The notes under the pieces were generated by a model. It ran no database searches. It was given only the letters and a program-made list of their open reading frames with translations, and was not told where the DNA came from. Positions 9,184 through 21,800 of a DNA stretch of 64,000 nt are shown one piece after another. Each line of letters opens with the position of its first letter. Positions within the stretch are counted from its first letter, which is position 1. This DNA is from Luidia sarsii (Eukaryota; Echinodermata; Asteroidea; Paxillosida; Luidiidae). Location of the stretch: positions 8,362,018-8,426,017 of the forward strand of contig OX465110.1 of the NCBI GenBank assembly GCA_949987565.1, written 5' to 3'. The position numbers were made by a program, and so were the translations under genes.

Positions 9184-10965
9184 AGCTGTTTAAACAGCTA
9201 AAAAAAATCAAAGTTTGCGAGACAAGAAGTTATGCGGTGTAAGACCAAGCTTTCAGATCCCCGGGACCTCCAGGGTCGTCCCGTGTGCACGGATCTATTA
9301 GAGCTCATATGGCCTCGGCACCGGTCCACCGCATTTCCTTCCCTACCCCCATCCATATAGGCCCGTAGACCCTGCGCCATGTGAGGGAGGAAACACAGCG
9401 GCCCCTAGACCTTGGCCGCCGAGTCGACCAAATGCTTGTGTCCCTTTACGAAGGCGCGAACCTGGATTATGAGAACAGTCCCAGCATCACAGCGGCACAT
9501 CTAGATGCGCCACATGCGGCGTTGGTGTTTGCGAGAGAATTTTAAACACCTTATACTATACACTATCGTGCTGAGAAAAACAAAGTGAAAAATACCCCCG
9601 GGATCGAACCACTAACCTACACGTTAGCAGTCGAGCGTCTTTCGCACAAGGCCACTTGTGTTACGCAACAATTACAGAGATCTTACACGTTAATAGGTGC
9701 ACCAGATTGAAATTAGAGGGCATGGCCGTTCCCGGCGGGCTTTTGGATTTCTTCGCGAGTGATGGGTGCAGAACACTAAATAGAGCTCCCATTGAATACT
9801 GTACAAAAACACTCACTTTCAAAGCCAATTATCCCATGCCCAAAAGTCTCTCAGTTCTTGTAGCTATACTTAAAATTGTAGTTTGGACCTTCATCTCTCA
9901 GATTCTTTTCAATTTTAGTGCCCTTAGCCGATTAGATTTTTTGCTAATTACCCCCAGAAAAAAACACCCCCAAAATGTCTAGTCGTCCAAGCCGAATTTC
10001 TGCAAGGATTTTGAGATGGACCCCTCTCTTCCGCTGCCAAATAGGGCCACAATTAAAGCCAGATATGGTCCAAATTTTATACCAAATTGAAGAGTGAACC
10101 CCCAGGTTGTCTTAAGCTTCACTTGTTCTACAATGTATCAGTTAATTAGCCTCCAAAGACCCCTTATTAAAAAAAAGTTGTGGGTACACACTTTATGATA
10201 ATCAGCTCGGCGGAGCCATCTTGGATGGATGTTGTGTAGGGGATTTAAATTGAAAAAAAATCTGCATCCACTTTGTGCGATCACAGAGCTGCTGTAGCCA
10301 GGTTTACAAAGTTGTGTTTGCATAACGAATGGAAGAAACTTAGCCTATTATATGGCGGTTAATGGTTGAAATAATTGCTTCTGACTGGCGCCCCAACCCC
10401 GGCAAGGACTGAGTGCAGGCTGGATAACTCAGATGGTATAGGAGCGCTGGCTTCGCAAATCCAGAGGTCTCGGGTTTCAATCCTGCTCCGATCAATTTGT
10501 TTCCTTTGCCTCATCATTTCCATAACTATTACAATATGGCTCTGAAAGGTTTAGAACAGAGGTTTTCAGTATGTATTAAAAAGATGACGTGCATTAAAAC
10601 GACGTATGTACAAAGTCTATGGGACAATATTAAAAAAATCCACAATAATTAGAAACAAAAGTGGATTGGTTCCAATCTTTATATTTTAAGTGCGCGGCTA
10701 AATAACTCACTGCCCACCAAGTTTCAAGGTCATTGACCAATGGCTAATATATTTTTATGACGTCGTGATTGCGTCATGTCATTTTGGCCCCAGAAGGCGT
10801 TCCTAAATCATATCCCCAATATATATTAATCCCCAATATATATTAATAATAATATATAACATATAATATAAAAATCTCGCTCCGTTAGCCGAATATCATC
10901 AAGATGCCTTTTCCATTGAGACGGAAAAGCCAACGAATAGAAGAAAAAGAAATAACGAAAACAAG
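9184..10965. repeat. Satellite monomer U6
   Basis: This 1,782-bp monomer is the twin of U5 for most of its length. It departs from U5 near 10410, where it reads CTGAGTGCAGG in place of CTGAGGACAGG, and in the tail (AGAAGGCGTTCC, TATATAACAT). The boundary of the local duplication therefore lies inside its last third. Confidence 0.95.
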
Positions 10966-12747
10966 AGCTGTTTAAACAGCTAAAAAAAATCAAAGTTTGC
11001 GAGACAAGAAGTTATGCGGTGTAAGACCAAGCTTTCAGATCCCCGGGACCTCCAGGGTCGTCCCGTGTGCACGGATCTATTAGAGCTCATATGGCCTCGG
11101 CACCGGTCCACCGCATTTCCTTCCCTGCCCCCATCCATATAGGCCCGTAGACCCTGCGCCATGTGAGGGAGGAAACACAGCGGCCCCTAGACCTTGGCCG
11201 CCGAGTCGACCAAATGCTTGTGTCCCTTTACGAAGGCGCGAACCTGGATTATGAGAACAGTCCCAGCATCACAGCGGCACATCTAGATGCGCCACATGCG
11301 ACGTTGGTGTTTGCGAGAGATTTTTAAACACCTTATACTATACACTATCGTGCTGAGAAAAAAAAAGTGAAAAATACCCCCGGGATCGAACCACTAACCT
11401 ACACGTTAGCAGTCGAGCGTCTTTCGCACAAGGCCACTTGTGTTACGCAACAATTACAGAGATCTTACACGTTAATAGGTGCACCAGATTGAAATTAGAG
11501 GGCATGGCCGTTGGCGGCGGGCTTTTGGATTTCTTCGCGAGTGATGGGTGCAGAACACTAAATAGAGCTCCCATTGAATACTGTACAAAAACACTCACTT
11601 TCAAAGCCAATTATCCCATGCCCAAAAGTCTCTCAGTTCTTGTAGCTATACTTAAAATTGTAGTTTGGACCTTCATCTCTCAGATTCTTTTCAATTTTAG
11701 TGCCCTTAGCCGATTAGATTTTTTGCTAATTACCCCCAGAAAAAAACACCCCCAAAATGTCTAGTCGTCCAAGCCGAATTTCTGCAAGGATTTTGAGATG
11801 GACCCCTCTCTTCCGCTGCCAAATAGGGCCACATTTAAAGCCAGATATGGTCCAAATTTTATACCAAATTGAAGAGTGAACCCCCAGGTTGTCTTAAGCT
11901 TCACTTGTTCTACAATGTATCAGTTAATTAGCCTCCAAAGACCCCTTATTAAAAAAAAGTTGTGGGTACACACTTTATGATAATCAGCTCGGCGGAGCCA
12001 TCTTGGATGCATGTTGTGTAGGGGATTTAAATTGAAAAAAAATCTGCATCCACTTTGTGCGATCACAGAGCTGCTGTAGCCAGGTTTACAAAGTTGTGTT
12101 TGCATAACGAATGGAAGAAACTTAGCCTATTATATGGCGGTTAATGGTTGAAGTAATTGCTTCTGACTGGCGCCCCAACCCCGGCAAGGACTGAGTGCAG
12201 GCTGGATAACTCAGATGGTATAGGAGCGCTGGCTTCGCAAATCCAGAGGTCTCGGGTTTCAATCCTGCTCCGATCAATTTGTTTCCTTTGCCTCATCATT
12301 TCCATAACTATTACAATATGGCTCTGAAAGGTTTAGAACAGAGGTTTTCAGTATGTATTAAAAAGATGACGTGCATTAAAACGACGTATGTACAAAGTCT
12401 ATGGGACAATATTAAAAAAATCCACAATAATTAGAAACAAAAGTGGATTGGTTCCAATCTTTATATTTTAAGTGCGCGGCTAAATAACTAACTGCCCACC
12501 AAGTTTCAAGGTCATTGACCAATGGCTAATATATTTTTATGACGTCGTGATTGCGTCATGTCATTTTGGCCCCAGAAGGCGTTCCTAAATCATATCCCCA
12601 ATATATATTAATCCCCAATATATATTAATAATAATATATAACATATAATATAAAAATCTCGCTCCGTTAGCCGAATATCATCAAGATGCCTTTTCCATTG
12701 AGACGGAAAAGCCAACGAATAGAAGAAAAAGAAATAACGAAAACAAG
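10966..12747. repeat. Satellite monomer U7
   Basis: This 1,782-bp monomer is close to the consensus in its first two-thirds. It has GGTTGAAGTAATT (about 12150), keeps GGGTTTCAATCC in the plus-strand B box, and has the AGAAGGCGTTCC tail shared with U6 and U8-U10. The tRNA-like segment starts at 12200. Confidence 0.95.
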
Positions 12748-14530
12748 AGCTGTTTAAACAGCTAAAAAAAATCAAAGTTTGCGAGACAAGAAGTTATGCG
12801 GTGTAAGACCAAGCTTTCAGATCCCCGGGACCTCCAGGGTCGTCCCGTGTGCACGGATCTATTAGAGCTCATATGGCCTCGGCACCGGTCCACCGCATTT
12901 CCTTCCCTGCCCCCATCCATATAGGCCCGTAGACCCTGCGCCATGTGAGGGAGGAAACACAGCGGCCCCTAGACCTTGGCCGCCGAGTCGACCAAATGCT
13001 TGTGTCCCTTTACGAAGGCGCGAACCTGGATTATGAGAACAGTCCCAGCATCACAGCGGCACATCTAGATGCGCCACATGCGACGTTGGTGTTTGCGAGA
13101 GATTTTTAAACACCTTATACTATACACTATCGTGCTGAGAAAAAAAAAGGTGAAAAATACCCCCGGGATCGAACCACTAACCTACACGTTAGCAGTCGAG
13201 CGTCTTTCGCACAAGGCCACTTGTGTTACGCAACAATTACAGAGATCTTACACGTTAATAGGTGCACCAGATTGAAATTAGAGGGCATGGCCGTTGGCGG
13301 CGGGCTTTTGGATTTCTTCGCGAGTGATGGGTGCAGAACACTAAATAGAGCTCCCATTGAATACTGTACAAAAACACTCACTTTCAAAGCCAATTATCCC
13401 ATGCCCAAAAGTCTCTCAGTTCTTGTAGCTATACTTAAAATTGTAGTTTGGACCTTCATCTCTCAGATTCTTTTCAATTTTAGTGCCCTTAGCCGATTAG
13501 ATTTTTTGCTAATTACCCCCAGAAAAAAACACCCCCAAAATGTCTAGTCGTCCAAGCCGAATTTCTGCAAGGATTTTGAGATGGACCCCTCTCTTCCGCT
13601 GCCAAATAGGGCCACATTTAAAGCCAGATATGGTCCAAATTTTATACCAAATTGAAGAGTGAACCCCCAGGTTGTCTTAAGCTTCACTTGTTCTACAATG
13701 TATCAGTTAATTAGCCTCCAAAGACCCCTTATTAAAAAAAAGTTGTGGGTACACACTTTATGATAATCAGCTCGGCGGAGCCATCTTGGATGCATGTTGT
13801 GTAGGGGATTTAAATTGAAAAAAAATCTGTATCCACTTTGTGCGATCACAGAGCTGCTGTAGCCAGGTTTACAAAGTTGTGTTTGCATACCGAATGGAAG
13901 AAACTTAGCCTATTATATGGCGCTTAATGGTTGAAATAATTGCTTCTGACTGGCGCCCCAACCCCGGCAAGGACTGGGTGCAGGCTGGATAACTCAGATG
14001 GTATAGGAGCGCTGGCTTCGCAAATCCAGAGTTCTCGGGTTCCAATCCTGCTCCGATCAATTTGTTTCCTTTGCCTCATCATTTCCATAACTATTACAAT
14101 ATGGCTCTGAAAGGTTTAGAACAGAGGTTTTCAGTATGTATTAAAAAGATGACGTGCATTAAAACGACGTATGTACAAAGTCTATGGGACAATATTAAAA
14201 AAATCCACAATAATTAGAAACAAAAGTGGATTGGTTCCAATCTTTATATTTTAAGTGCGCGGCTAAATAACTAACTGCCCACCAAGTTTCAAGGTCATTG
14301 ACCAATGGCTAATATATTTTTATGACGTCGTAATTGCGTCATGTCATTTTGGCCCCAGAAGGCGTTCCTAAATCATATCCCCAATATATATTAATCCCCA
14401 ATATATATTAATAATAATATATAACATATAATATAGAAATCTCGCTCCGTTAGCCGAATATCGTCAAGATGCCTTTTCCATTGAGACGGAAAAGCCAACG
14501 AATAGAAGAAAAAGAAATAACGAAAACAAG
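12748..14530. repeat. Satellite monomer U8
   Basis: This 1,783-bp monomer carries CTGTATCC (about 13829), CATACCGAATGG (about 13887), GGCGCTTAATGG, AGTTCTCGGG (about 14031) and GTCGTAATTGCG. The first four recur together in U10 and, far away, in U31. The tRNA-like segment starts at 13983. Confidence 0.95.
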
Positions 14531-16311
14531 AGCTGTTTAAAGAGCTAAAAAAATCAAAGTTTGCGAGACAAGAAGTTATGCGGTGTAAGACCAAGCTTTC
14601 AGATCCCCGGGACCTCCAGGGTCGTCCCGTGTGCACGGATCTATTAGAGCTCATATGGCCTCGGCACCGGTCCACCGCATTTCCTTCCCTGCCCCCATCC
14701 ATATAGGCCCGTAGACCCTGCGCCATGTGAGGGAGGAAACACAGCGGCCCCTAGACCTTGGCCGCCGAGTCGACCAAATGCTTGTGTCCCTTTACGAAGG
14801 CGCGAACCTGGATTATGAGAACAGTCCCAGCATCACAGCGGCACATCTAGATGCGCCACATGCGACGTTGGTGTTTGCGAGAGATTTTTAAACACCTTAT
14901 ACTATACACTATCGTGCTGAGAAAAAAAAAGTGAAAAATACCGCCGGGATCGAACCACTAACCTACACGTTAGCAGTCGAGCGTCTTTCGCACAAGGCCA
15001 CTTGTGTTACGCAACAATTACAGAGATCTTACACGTTAATAGGTGCACCAGATTGAAATTAGAGGGCATGGCCGTTGGCGGCGGGCTTTTGGATTTCTTC
15101 GCGAGTGATGGGTGCAGAACACTAAATAGAGCTCCCATTGAATACTGTACAAAAACACTCACTTTCAAAGCCAATTATCCCATGCCCAAAAGTCTCTCAG
15201 TTCTTGTAGCTATACTTAAAATTGTAGTTTGGATCTTCATCTCTCAGATTCTTTTCAATTTTAGTGCCCTTAGCCGATTAGATTTTTTGCTAATTACCCC
15301 CAGAAAAAAACACCCCCAAAATGTCTAGTCGTCCAAGCCGAATTTCTGCAAGGATTTTGAGATGGACCCCTCTCTTCCGCTGCCAAATAGGGCCACATTT
15401 AAAGCCACATATGGTCCAAATTTTATACCAAATTGAAGAGTGAACCCCCAGGTTGTCTTAAGCTTCACTTGTTCTACAATGTATCAGTTAATTAGCCTCC
15501 AAAGACCCCTTATTAAAAAAAAGTTGTGGGTACACACTTTATGATAATCAGCTCGGCGGAGCCATCTTGGATGGATGTTGTGTAGGGGATTTAAATTGAA
15601 AAAAAATCTGCATCCACTTTGTGCGATCACAGAGCTGCTGTAGCCAGGTTTACAAAGTTGTGTTTGCATAACGAATGGAAGAAACTTAGCCTATTATATG
15701 GCGCTTAATGGTTGAAATAATTGCTTCTGACTGGCGCCCCAACCCCGGCAAGGACTGGGTGCAGGCTGGATAACTCAGATGGTATAGGAGCGCTGGCTTC
15801 GCAAATCCAGAGTTCTCGGGTTCCAATCCTGCTCCGATCAATTTGTTTCCTTTGCCTCATCATTTCCATAACTATTACAATATGGCTCTGAAAGGTTTAG
15901 AACAGAGGTTTTCAGTATGTATTAAAAAGATGACGTGCATTAAAACGACGTATGTACAAAGTCTATGGGACAATATTAAAAAAATCCACAATAATTAGAA
16001 ACAAAAGTGGATTGGTTCCAATCTTTATATTTTAAGTGCGCGGCTAAATAACTAACTGCCCACCAAGTTTCAAGGTCATTGACCAATGGCTAATATATTT
16101 TTATGACGTCGTAATTGCGTCATGTCATTTTGGCCCCAGAAGGCGTTCCTAAATCATATCCCCAATATATATTAATCCCCAATATATATTAATAATAATA
16201 TATAACATATAATATAAAAATCTCGCTCCGTTAGCCGAATATCGTCAAGATGCCTTTTCCATTGAGACGGAAAAGCCAACGAATAGAAGAAAAAGAAATA
16301 ACGAAAACAAG
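14531..16311. repeat. Satellite monomer U9
   Basis: This 1,781-bp monomer has a junction palindrome broken by a C-to-G change (AGCTGTTTAAAGAGCT). It has TACCGCCGGGATCG (about 14940), TTTGGATCTTC (about 15232) and GCCACATATGG (about 15406), the last two shared with U10. The tRNA-like segment starts at 15764. Confidence 0.95.
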
Positions 16312-18093
16312 AGCTGTTTAAACAGCTAAAAAAATCAAAGTTTGCGAGACAAGAAGTTATGCGGTGTAAGACCAAGCTTTCAGATCCCCGGGACCTCCAG
16401 GGTCGTCCCGTGTGCACGGATCTATTAGAGCTCATATGGCCTCGGCACCGGTCCACCGCATTTCCTTCCCTGCCCCCATCCATATAGGCCCGTAGACCCT
16501 GCGCCATGTGAGGGAGGAAACACAGCGGCCCCTAGACCTTGGCCGCCGAGTCGACCAAATGCTTGTGTCCCTTTACGAAGGCGCGAACCTGGATTATGAG
16601 AACAGTCCCAGCATCACAGCGGCACATCTAGATGCGCCACATGCGACGTTGGTGTTTGCGAGAGATTTTTAAACACCTTATACTATACACTATCGTGCTG
16701 AGAAAAAAAAAAGTGAAAAATACCCCCGGGATCGAACCACTAACCTACACGTTAGCAGTCGAGCGTCTTTCGCACAAGGCCACTTGTGTTACGCAACAAT
16801 TACAGAGATCTTACACGTTAATAGGTGCACCAGATTGAAATTAGAGGGCATGGCCGTTGGCGGCGGGCTTTTGGATTTCTTCGCGAGTGATGGGTGCAGA
16901 ACACTAAATAGAGCTCCCATTGAATACTGTACAAAAACACTCACTTTCAAAGCCAATTATCCCATGCCCAAAAGTCTCTCAGTTCTTGTAGCTATACTTA
17001 AAATTGTAGTTTGGATCTTCATCTCTCAGATTCTTTTCAATTTTAGTGCCCTTAGCCGATTAGATTTTTTGCTAATTACCCCCAGAAAAAAACACCCCCA
17101 AAATGTCTAGTCGTCCAAGCCGAATTTCTGCAAGGATTTTGAGATGGACCCCTCTCTTCCGCTGCCAAATAGGGCCACATTTAAAGCCACATATGGTCCA
17201 AATTTTATACCAAATTGAAGAGTGAACCCCCAGGTTGTCTTAAGCTTCACTTGTTCTACAATGTATCAGTTAATTAGCCTCCAAAGACCCCTTATTAAAA
17301 AAAAGTTGTGGGTACACACTTTATGATAATCAGCTCGGCGGAGCCATCTTGGATGCATGTTGTGTAGGGGATTTAAATTGAAAAAAAATCTGTATCCACT
17401 TTGTGCGATCACAGAGCTGCTGTAGCCAGGTTTACAAAGTTGTGTTTGCATACCGAATGGAAGAAACTTAGCCTATTATATGGCGCTTAATGGTTGAAAT
17501 AATTGCTTCTGACTGGCGCCCCAACCCCGGCAAGGACTGGGTGCAGGCTGGATAACTCAGATGGTATAGGAGCGCTGGCTTCGCAAATCCAGAGTTCTCG
17601 GGTTCCAATCCTGCTCCGATCAATTTGTTTCCTTTGCCTCATCATTTCCATAACTATTACAATATGGCTCTGAAAGGTTTAGAACAGAGGTTTTCAGTAT
17701 GTATTAAAAAGATGACGTGCATTAAAACGACGTATGTACAAAGTCTATGGGACAATATTAAAAAAATCCACAATAATTAGAAACAAAAGTGGATTGGTTC
17801 CAATCTTTATATTTTAAGTGCGCGGCTAAATAACTAACTGCCCACCAAGTTTCAAGGTCATTGACCAATGGCTAATATATTTTTATGACGTCGTGATTGC
17901 GTCATGTCATTTTGGCCCCAGAAGGCGTTCCTAAATCATATCCCCAATATATATTAATCCCCAATATATATTAATAATAATATATAACATATAATATAAA
18001 AATCTCGCTCCGTTAGCCGAATATCGTCAAGATGCCTTTTCCATTGAGACGGAAAAGCCAACGAATAGAAGAAAAAGAAATAACGAAAACAAG
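16312..18093. repeat. Satellite monomer U10, immediately left of the retrotransposon
   Basis: This 1,782-bp complete monomer combines variants of U8 (CTGTATCC, CATACCG) and U9 (GGATCTTC, CCACATATGG). The next five bases (18094-18098) are the target-site duplication. The tRNA-like segment starts at 17546. The monomer's CCAAT/CRE/TATA cluster lies just upstream of the insertion point. Confidence 0.95.
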
Positions 18094-18098
18094 AGCTG
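18094..18098. other. Target-site duplication AGCTG (left copy)
   Basis: AGCTG precedes the LTR here and recurs right after the far LTR at 26043-26047. Removing the element and one copy restores the ordinary monomer junction GAGCTGTTTAAACAGCT. A duplication of about 5 bp is usual for BEL/Pao integrases. Confidence 0.95.
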
Positions 18099-18710
18099 TG
18101 TAGTAATTCCTGCAAACTTGCAGCTGCCCGGCCCAACACTCCCGAAACTCAGGGTCACAAACGCTTTCCACACTGATCAGTGTCTTGTGGAAATAACTAG
18201 GTTTAATCTGCAATCAACAGATCAAAAGACATACATAAGTGACAACTCTTACAAATTACCAAAACAATCAATACAGATACATGAAGATGTATATGTGCAC
18301 ATGTAAGACCCCATAACATGGCTAAGGAAACAGTGGCAAGAAGAATATGGAAAATACTAAATGAATCAGATGACTTTACCCAGTGAAAATATTTCAATCC
18401 CAATATAAAATAGACAAGGAACAATAACTCACAACTTTGCTGAGCGGCAGGGCTGAATGGACAGCGAAACAGGCAGGAATAATAGAGCAAAAGACTCAAG
18501 CCAGGGTCATGCTTCAGTGCAACAATACAGAAGTCAATTGGGAAGGGTCAGATACCAAGACTTCCCAGACACAATTACAACACAATACAAACAGAGAACC
18601 AGACTAGACCACATGGTTGTAACAAATAATAATGTACCCCTGGATAAATTGTGCCCCGGTGCTATGCAATGAAATGTACCCCCACATAAACTAACTGAGC
18701 CTGTGTTACA
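18099..18710 (-). mobile_element. 3' LTR of the BEL/Pao element (612 bp)
   Basis: This is a direct repeat of 25431-26042. It differs at 18515 (C; G at 25847) and 18604 (C; T at 25936), the only differences I found by eye. It is bounded by TGTA and TACA. It contains a 12-bp palindrome, CACTGATCAGTG, at 18171-18182. In element sense it would supply the polyadenylation site. Confidence 0.95.
18202..18207 (-). promoter_or_regulatory. Possible polyadenylation signal ATTAAA in the 3' LTR
   Basis: On the minus strand the bases read ATTAAA, a common variant of AATAAA, about 504 bases into the 612-bp LTR. That position would suit the end of the R region. No AATAAA is seen in the LTR in this sense. 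The same hexamer is in the 5' LTR at 25534-25539. Prediction only. Confidence 0.3.
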
Positions 18711-18865
18711 TCCCGGCCCCTAAATGTGGAACGCATGATGATACACATTTTAAATCATTAACAAGTAACCAGGCAAGTAACCAATAAACTTTAACATGAA
18801 TACATGAATGCATGAATGTAACCAACTCTACATCTACAAATTGGTCTGCGACAACAAAGATGCCT
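18711..18865 (-). other. 3' untranslated region and polypurine tract of the element
   Basis: These 155 bp lie between the Gag-Pol stop and the 3' LTR. In element sense the last bases before the LTR are AGGGGCCGGGA (18721-18711), an imperfect purine-rich tract in the position where plus-strand DNA synthesis is primed. The rest is AT-rich, with short repeats of CATGAATG near 18797-18821. No ORF. Confidence 0.75.
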
Positions 18866-21800
18866 TCAACACTCAGCACCCTCCAGAAGGCACAACTTGG
18901 TTATGGGTCTGACTAGACTACCACTGGCTGAACGCACTTCCACACTTCTCACTAGGCCATCCGAGCCAGGGAACGTCTTCAGAATCCTAGCAAGGGGCCA
19001 CTGACATCTTGGGGTGTTGTCATCTCGGACCAAAACTAGGTCGCCAATCTTGAAGTTAGGTTGGGGCTGTATCCACCGTTGTCGACGTTGAAGTATAGGA
19101 AGATACTCGGCAACCCAACGTTTCCAAAACTGCTCCACCAAGAACTGCACATGCTTCCAACGCTTTCCATACTGGCTCGACGCCTTCAAATCATGGAGCG
19201 GAACCGGATGGCCATGACCAAGCTTCAACATGTGATTTGGTGTCAGTGGTTCAAGATCATTCAGGTCATCAGAAACTGCCGTGATGGGTCTGTCATTGAC
19301 GATAGCTTCAACTTCACAAAACAACGTGTCAAGTTTCTCGTCATCTAAGACTTGGTCTCGCAAGAGGGAGTTTAGAACCTTCCGACATGTACGGATTTGG
19401 CGTTCCCAGACACCTCCCATGTGCGAAGCTGCAGGGGGATTGAAATGCCACTCAATCTTTCTACTGAGGAAGAACCCCTTGGACTCTTTGCTCTGCTGCA
19501 GTTGTTCAAATGCTTCCCGGAGCTCCCTTTCACCACCGACGAAGTTAGTTCCATTATCAGAATATACCCTTTGAGGAGTTCCCCGCCTTGCCGCAAATCT
19601 CAGGAAGGCGTTCAGAAAGGAATCTGTTTCAAGAGAGTGTAGTTTCTCCAAGTGAACAGCTCTGATGGACATACAGGTGAAAATACACCCATACCGCTTC
19701 TCTCTGCTTCTACCTCGCTTCACGTAAAACGGCCCAAAACAATCAACACCAACGTCAGAGAACGGAGGTTTTCCCGGGGTGACTCTGCATGCAGGCAGAT
19801 CAGCCATGCGCTGAATGCCTGGAGGTCCCCGCAGCCTTTTACATACTACACACTCTCTCAGTATGCGGTTGATCAACGGTCGCACCTTGGGAATCCAATA
19901 CTGTCGTCTTATCACAGAGAGCACATGTTCCTTTCCCGAGTGACCTGATAAGGACTCATGTGCATGACGAGCAATCAAGGTAGCCAGATGGCTCTCACGG
20001 GGCAGTAACACTGGAAACTTGCGAGTGGGTTCAACTGGAGCTAGTCTGAGCCTGCCTCCAACTCTCAAGACTCCTCCATCACCAACATAAGGCTCAAGAC
20101 GATAAACAGGACTACGCTTCTCAACGGATGACTTGCCCGACAACAAATCCTTGAACTCATCCTTGAAGTTCTTCTTCTGAACACTTCTGATAATGGCCAG
20201 CTCTGCCCCTTGAAGTTCCTCCACAGTCAAACCAGGACACTTCTTGTCTCCGTCAGGTCTTCTCTGTTGCAGCCAATTGATGAATCGGCGGATCCATGCA
20301 ACGCCCTTCCTGAGACGATACCAAGACGAATATCTGTTGATCAGCATTTCAACAGGATCAACCTGGTCAACATTGTGAGCACAAGTGGCACGTGAAAGTG
20401 CTTCCTTCTTCACCTCTCGATCCTTTTCCTTTAGACTTGGGATCTCTGGAGTCGTGGGCCAACTATCCTCATTCTTCCACAGAAACTCTGGGCCTTTCAC
20501 CCATTCCCTTCTGTCGAGCAGACTCTGGGCATCAAGTCCCCTAGACGCGATATCAGCAGGGTTCTTTTCAGTGTTGACATATCTCCACTGACTGCCAGAC
20601 GATCCATCATGTATCATCGCTACTCTATTGGCGACGAAAGTTTGGAAGCGCTTGGATTGGTTACTGATATACTGAAGTACCAGCATACTGTCAGTCCAGA
20701 AGGTTGAACCATGCACATCTGTTCTCAGCTCCCGTCTTAACATCTGGTCCATCTGCACCGCCATAACTGCAGCTGACAGTTCAAGTCTTGGTATTGTCAT
20801 GGTCTTCAGAGGAGCCAGTCTCGATTTGCCATTGAGGAAGCTGCAGTGGACATTGCCTTCAGTATTGACGAAACGGGCATAAGAGACGCTGCCATAAGCA
20901 TCCTGCGAAGCATCAGAAAAGTGATGTAGACGGCATTCCTTAACATCACCAAAGTCACCTGGGACCAAACATCTGTCAACAGCAAACTGGTCTAACTTGG
21001 GAAGATCATCCAACCATCCAGTCCACTGGCTTTGTGTGCTGGTCTCCAACGGCTCATCCCAGCCCTTCCCGACGATTCTGCACTCATTTTGGAACATGAT
21101 CTTTCCTCTCAGCACAAAGGGGCTCACAAAACCCAGAGGGTCGTACACAGAACTCAGGATACTCAAGAGACCCCTCTTAGTGGAGCATCCACGTCTCATC
21201 TTTATCTTGACTCCAAACTTGTCACCTTCGGTGTCCCAACGCACACCTAGGGCTCTCTCAACAGGAAGACGTTCACTGTCGAGGTCGAGGTCTGCCACCG
21301 TCTTGGCCCTTTCATCTGTGGGAATGGAATCCATGACCTTCCGGCTACTGCAAATCCACTTGGTTAAACGGAAGCCACCCTTCTGTAGGAGGGTCGTCAG
21401 CTGCTTCACCATGAAGATAGCATCATCATCTGTCTTGAAGGACTTGAGAAGATCATCGACATAGAAATTCTCCTTCACTGCTTGGACTGCATCACTAGTG
21501 AAATCGTCTTCGTTGTCTTCTGCCGTTCGCCGAAGAGCAAACGCGGCACAACTGGGACTCCATACACCCCCGAAGAGATGGACAGTCATGCGGCATACTT
21601 CAGGCGTTCTCATAACATCTCCTTGGGGCCACCAAAGAAATCTCAAGGCATCTCTTTGAGCTCTGGAGACTCTAACTTGATGGAACATTTGCTCGATGTC
21701 TCCCATCAGTCCCACTCTGTGCTCTCGGAAACGGATGAGCACACCGACGAGCTTATTCATGAGATCCGGCCCCTGTAAAACCCTGTCATTCAACGAAGCA

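Larger units (their letters stand above)
273..18098. repeat. Satellite array, left block: ten 1.78-kb monomers (U1-U10)
   Basis: The junction palindrome recurs at 273, 2055, 3837, 5620, 7402, 9184, 10966, 12748, 14531 and 16312, giving spacings of 1,781-1,783 bp. All copies are head to tail and differ only by scattered substitutions and one-base changes in A-runs. The last five bases (18094-18098, AGCTG) are the first five bases of the next monomer, cut by the retrotransposon. No stretch between landmarks shows a supportable protein gene. Short ORFs recur only because the monomers are near-identical. Confidence 0.97.

Noticed and set aside
273..18098. Tandem array as ribosomal DNA, 5S rDNA, snRNA or histone cluster
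   Set aside because: I recognised no rRNA, 5S internal control region, U-snRNA or histone sequence in the monomer, and the short hairpin at 3779-3800 is not the histone 3' stem-loop.
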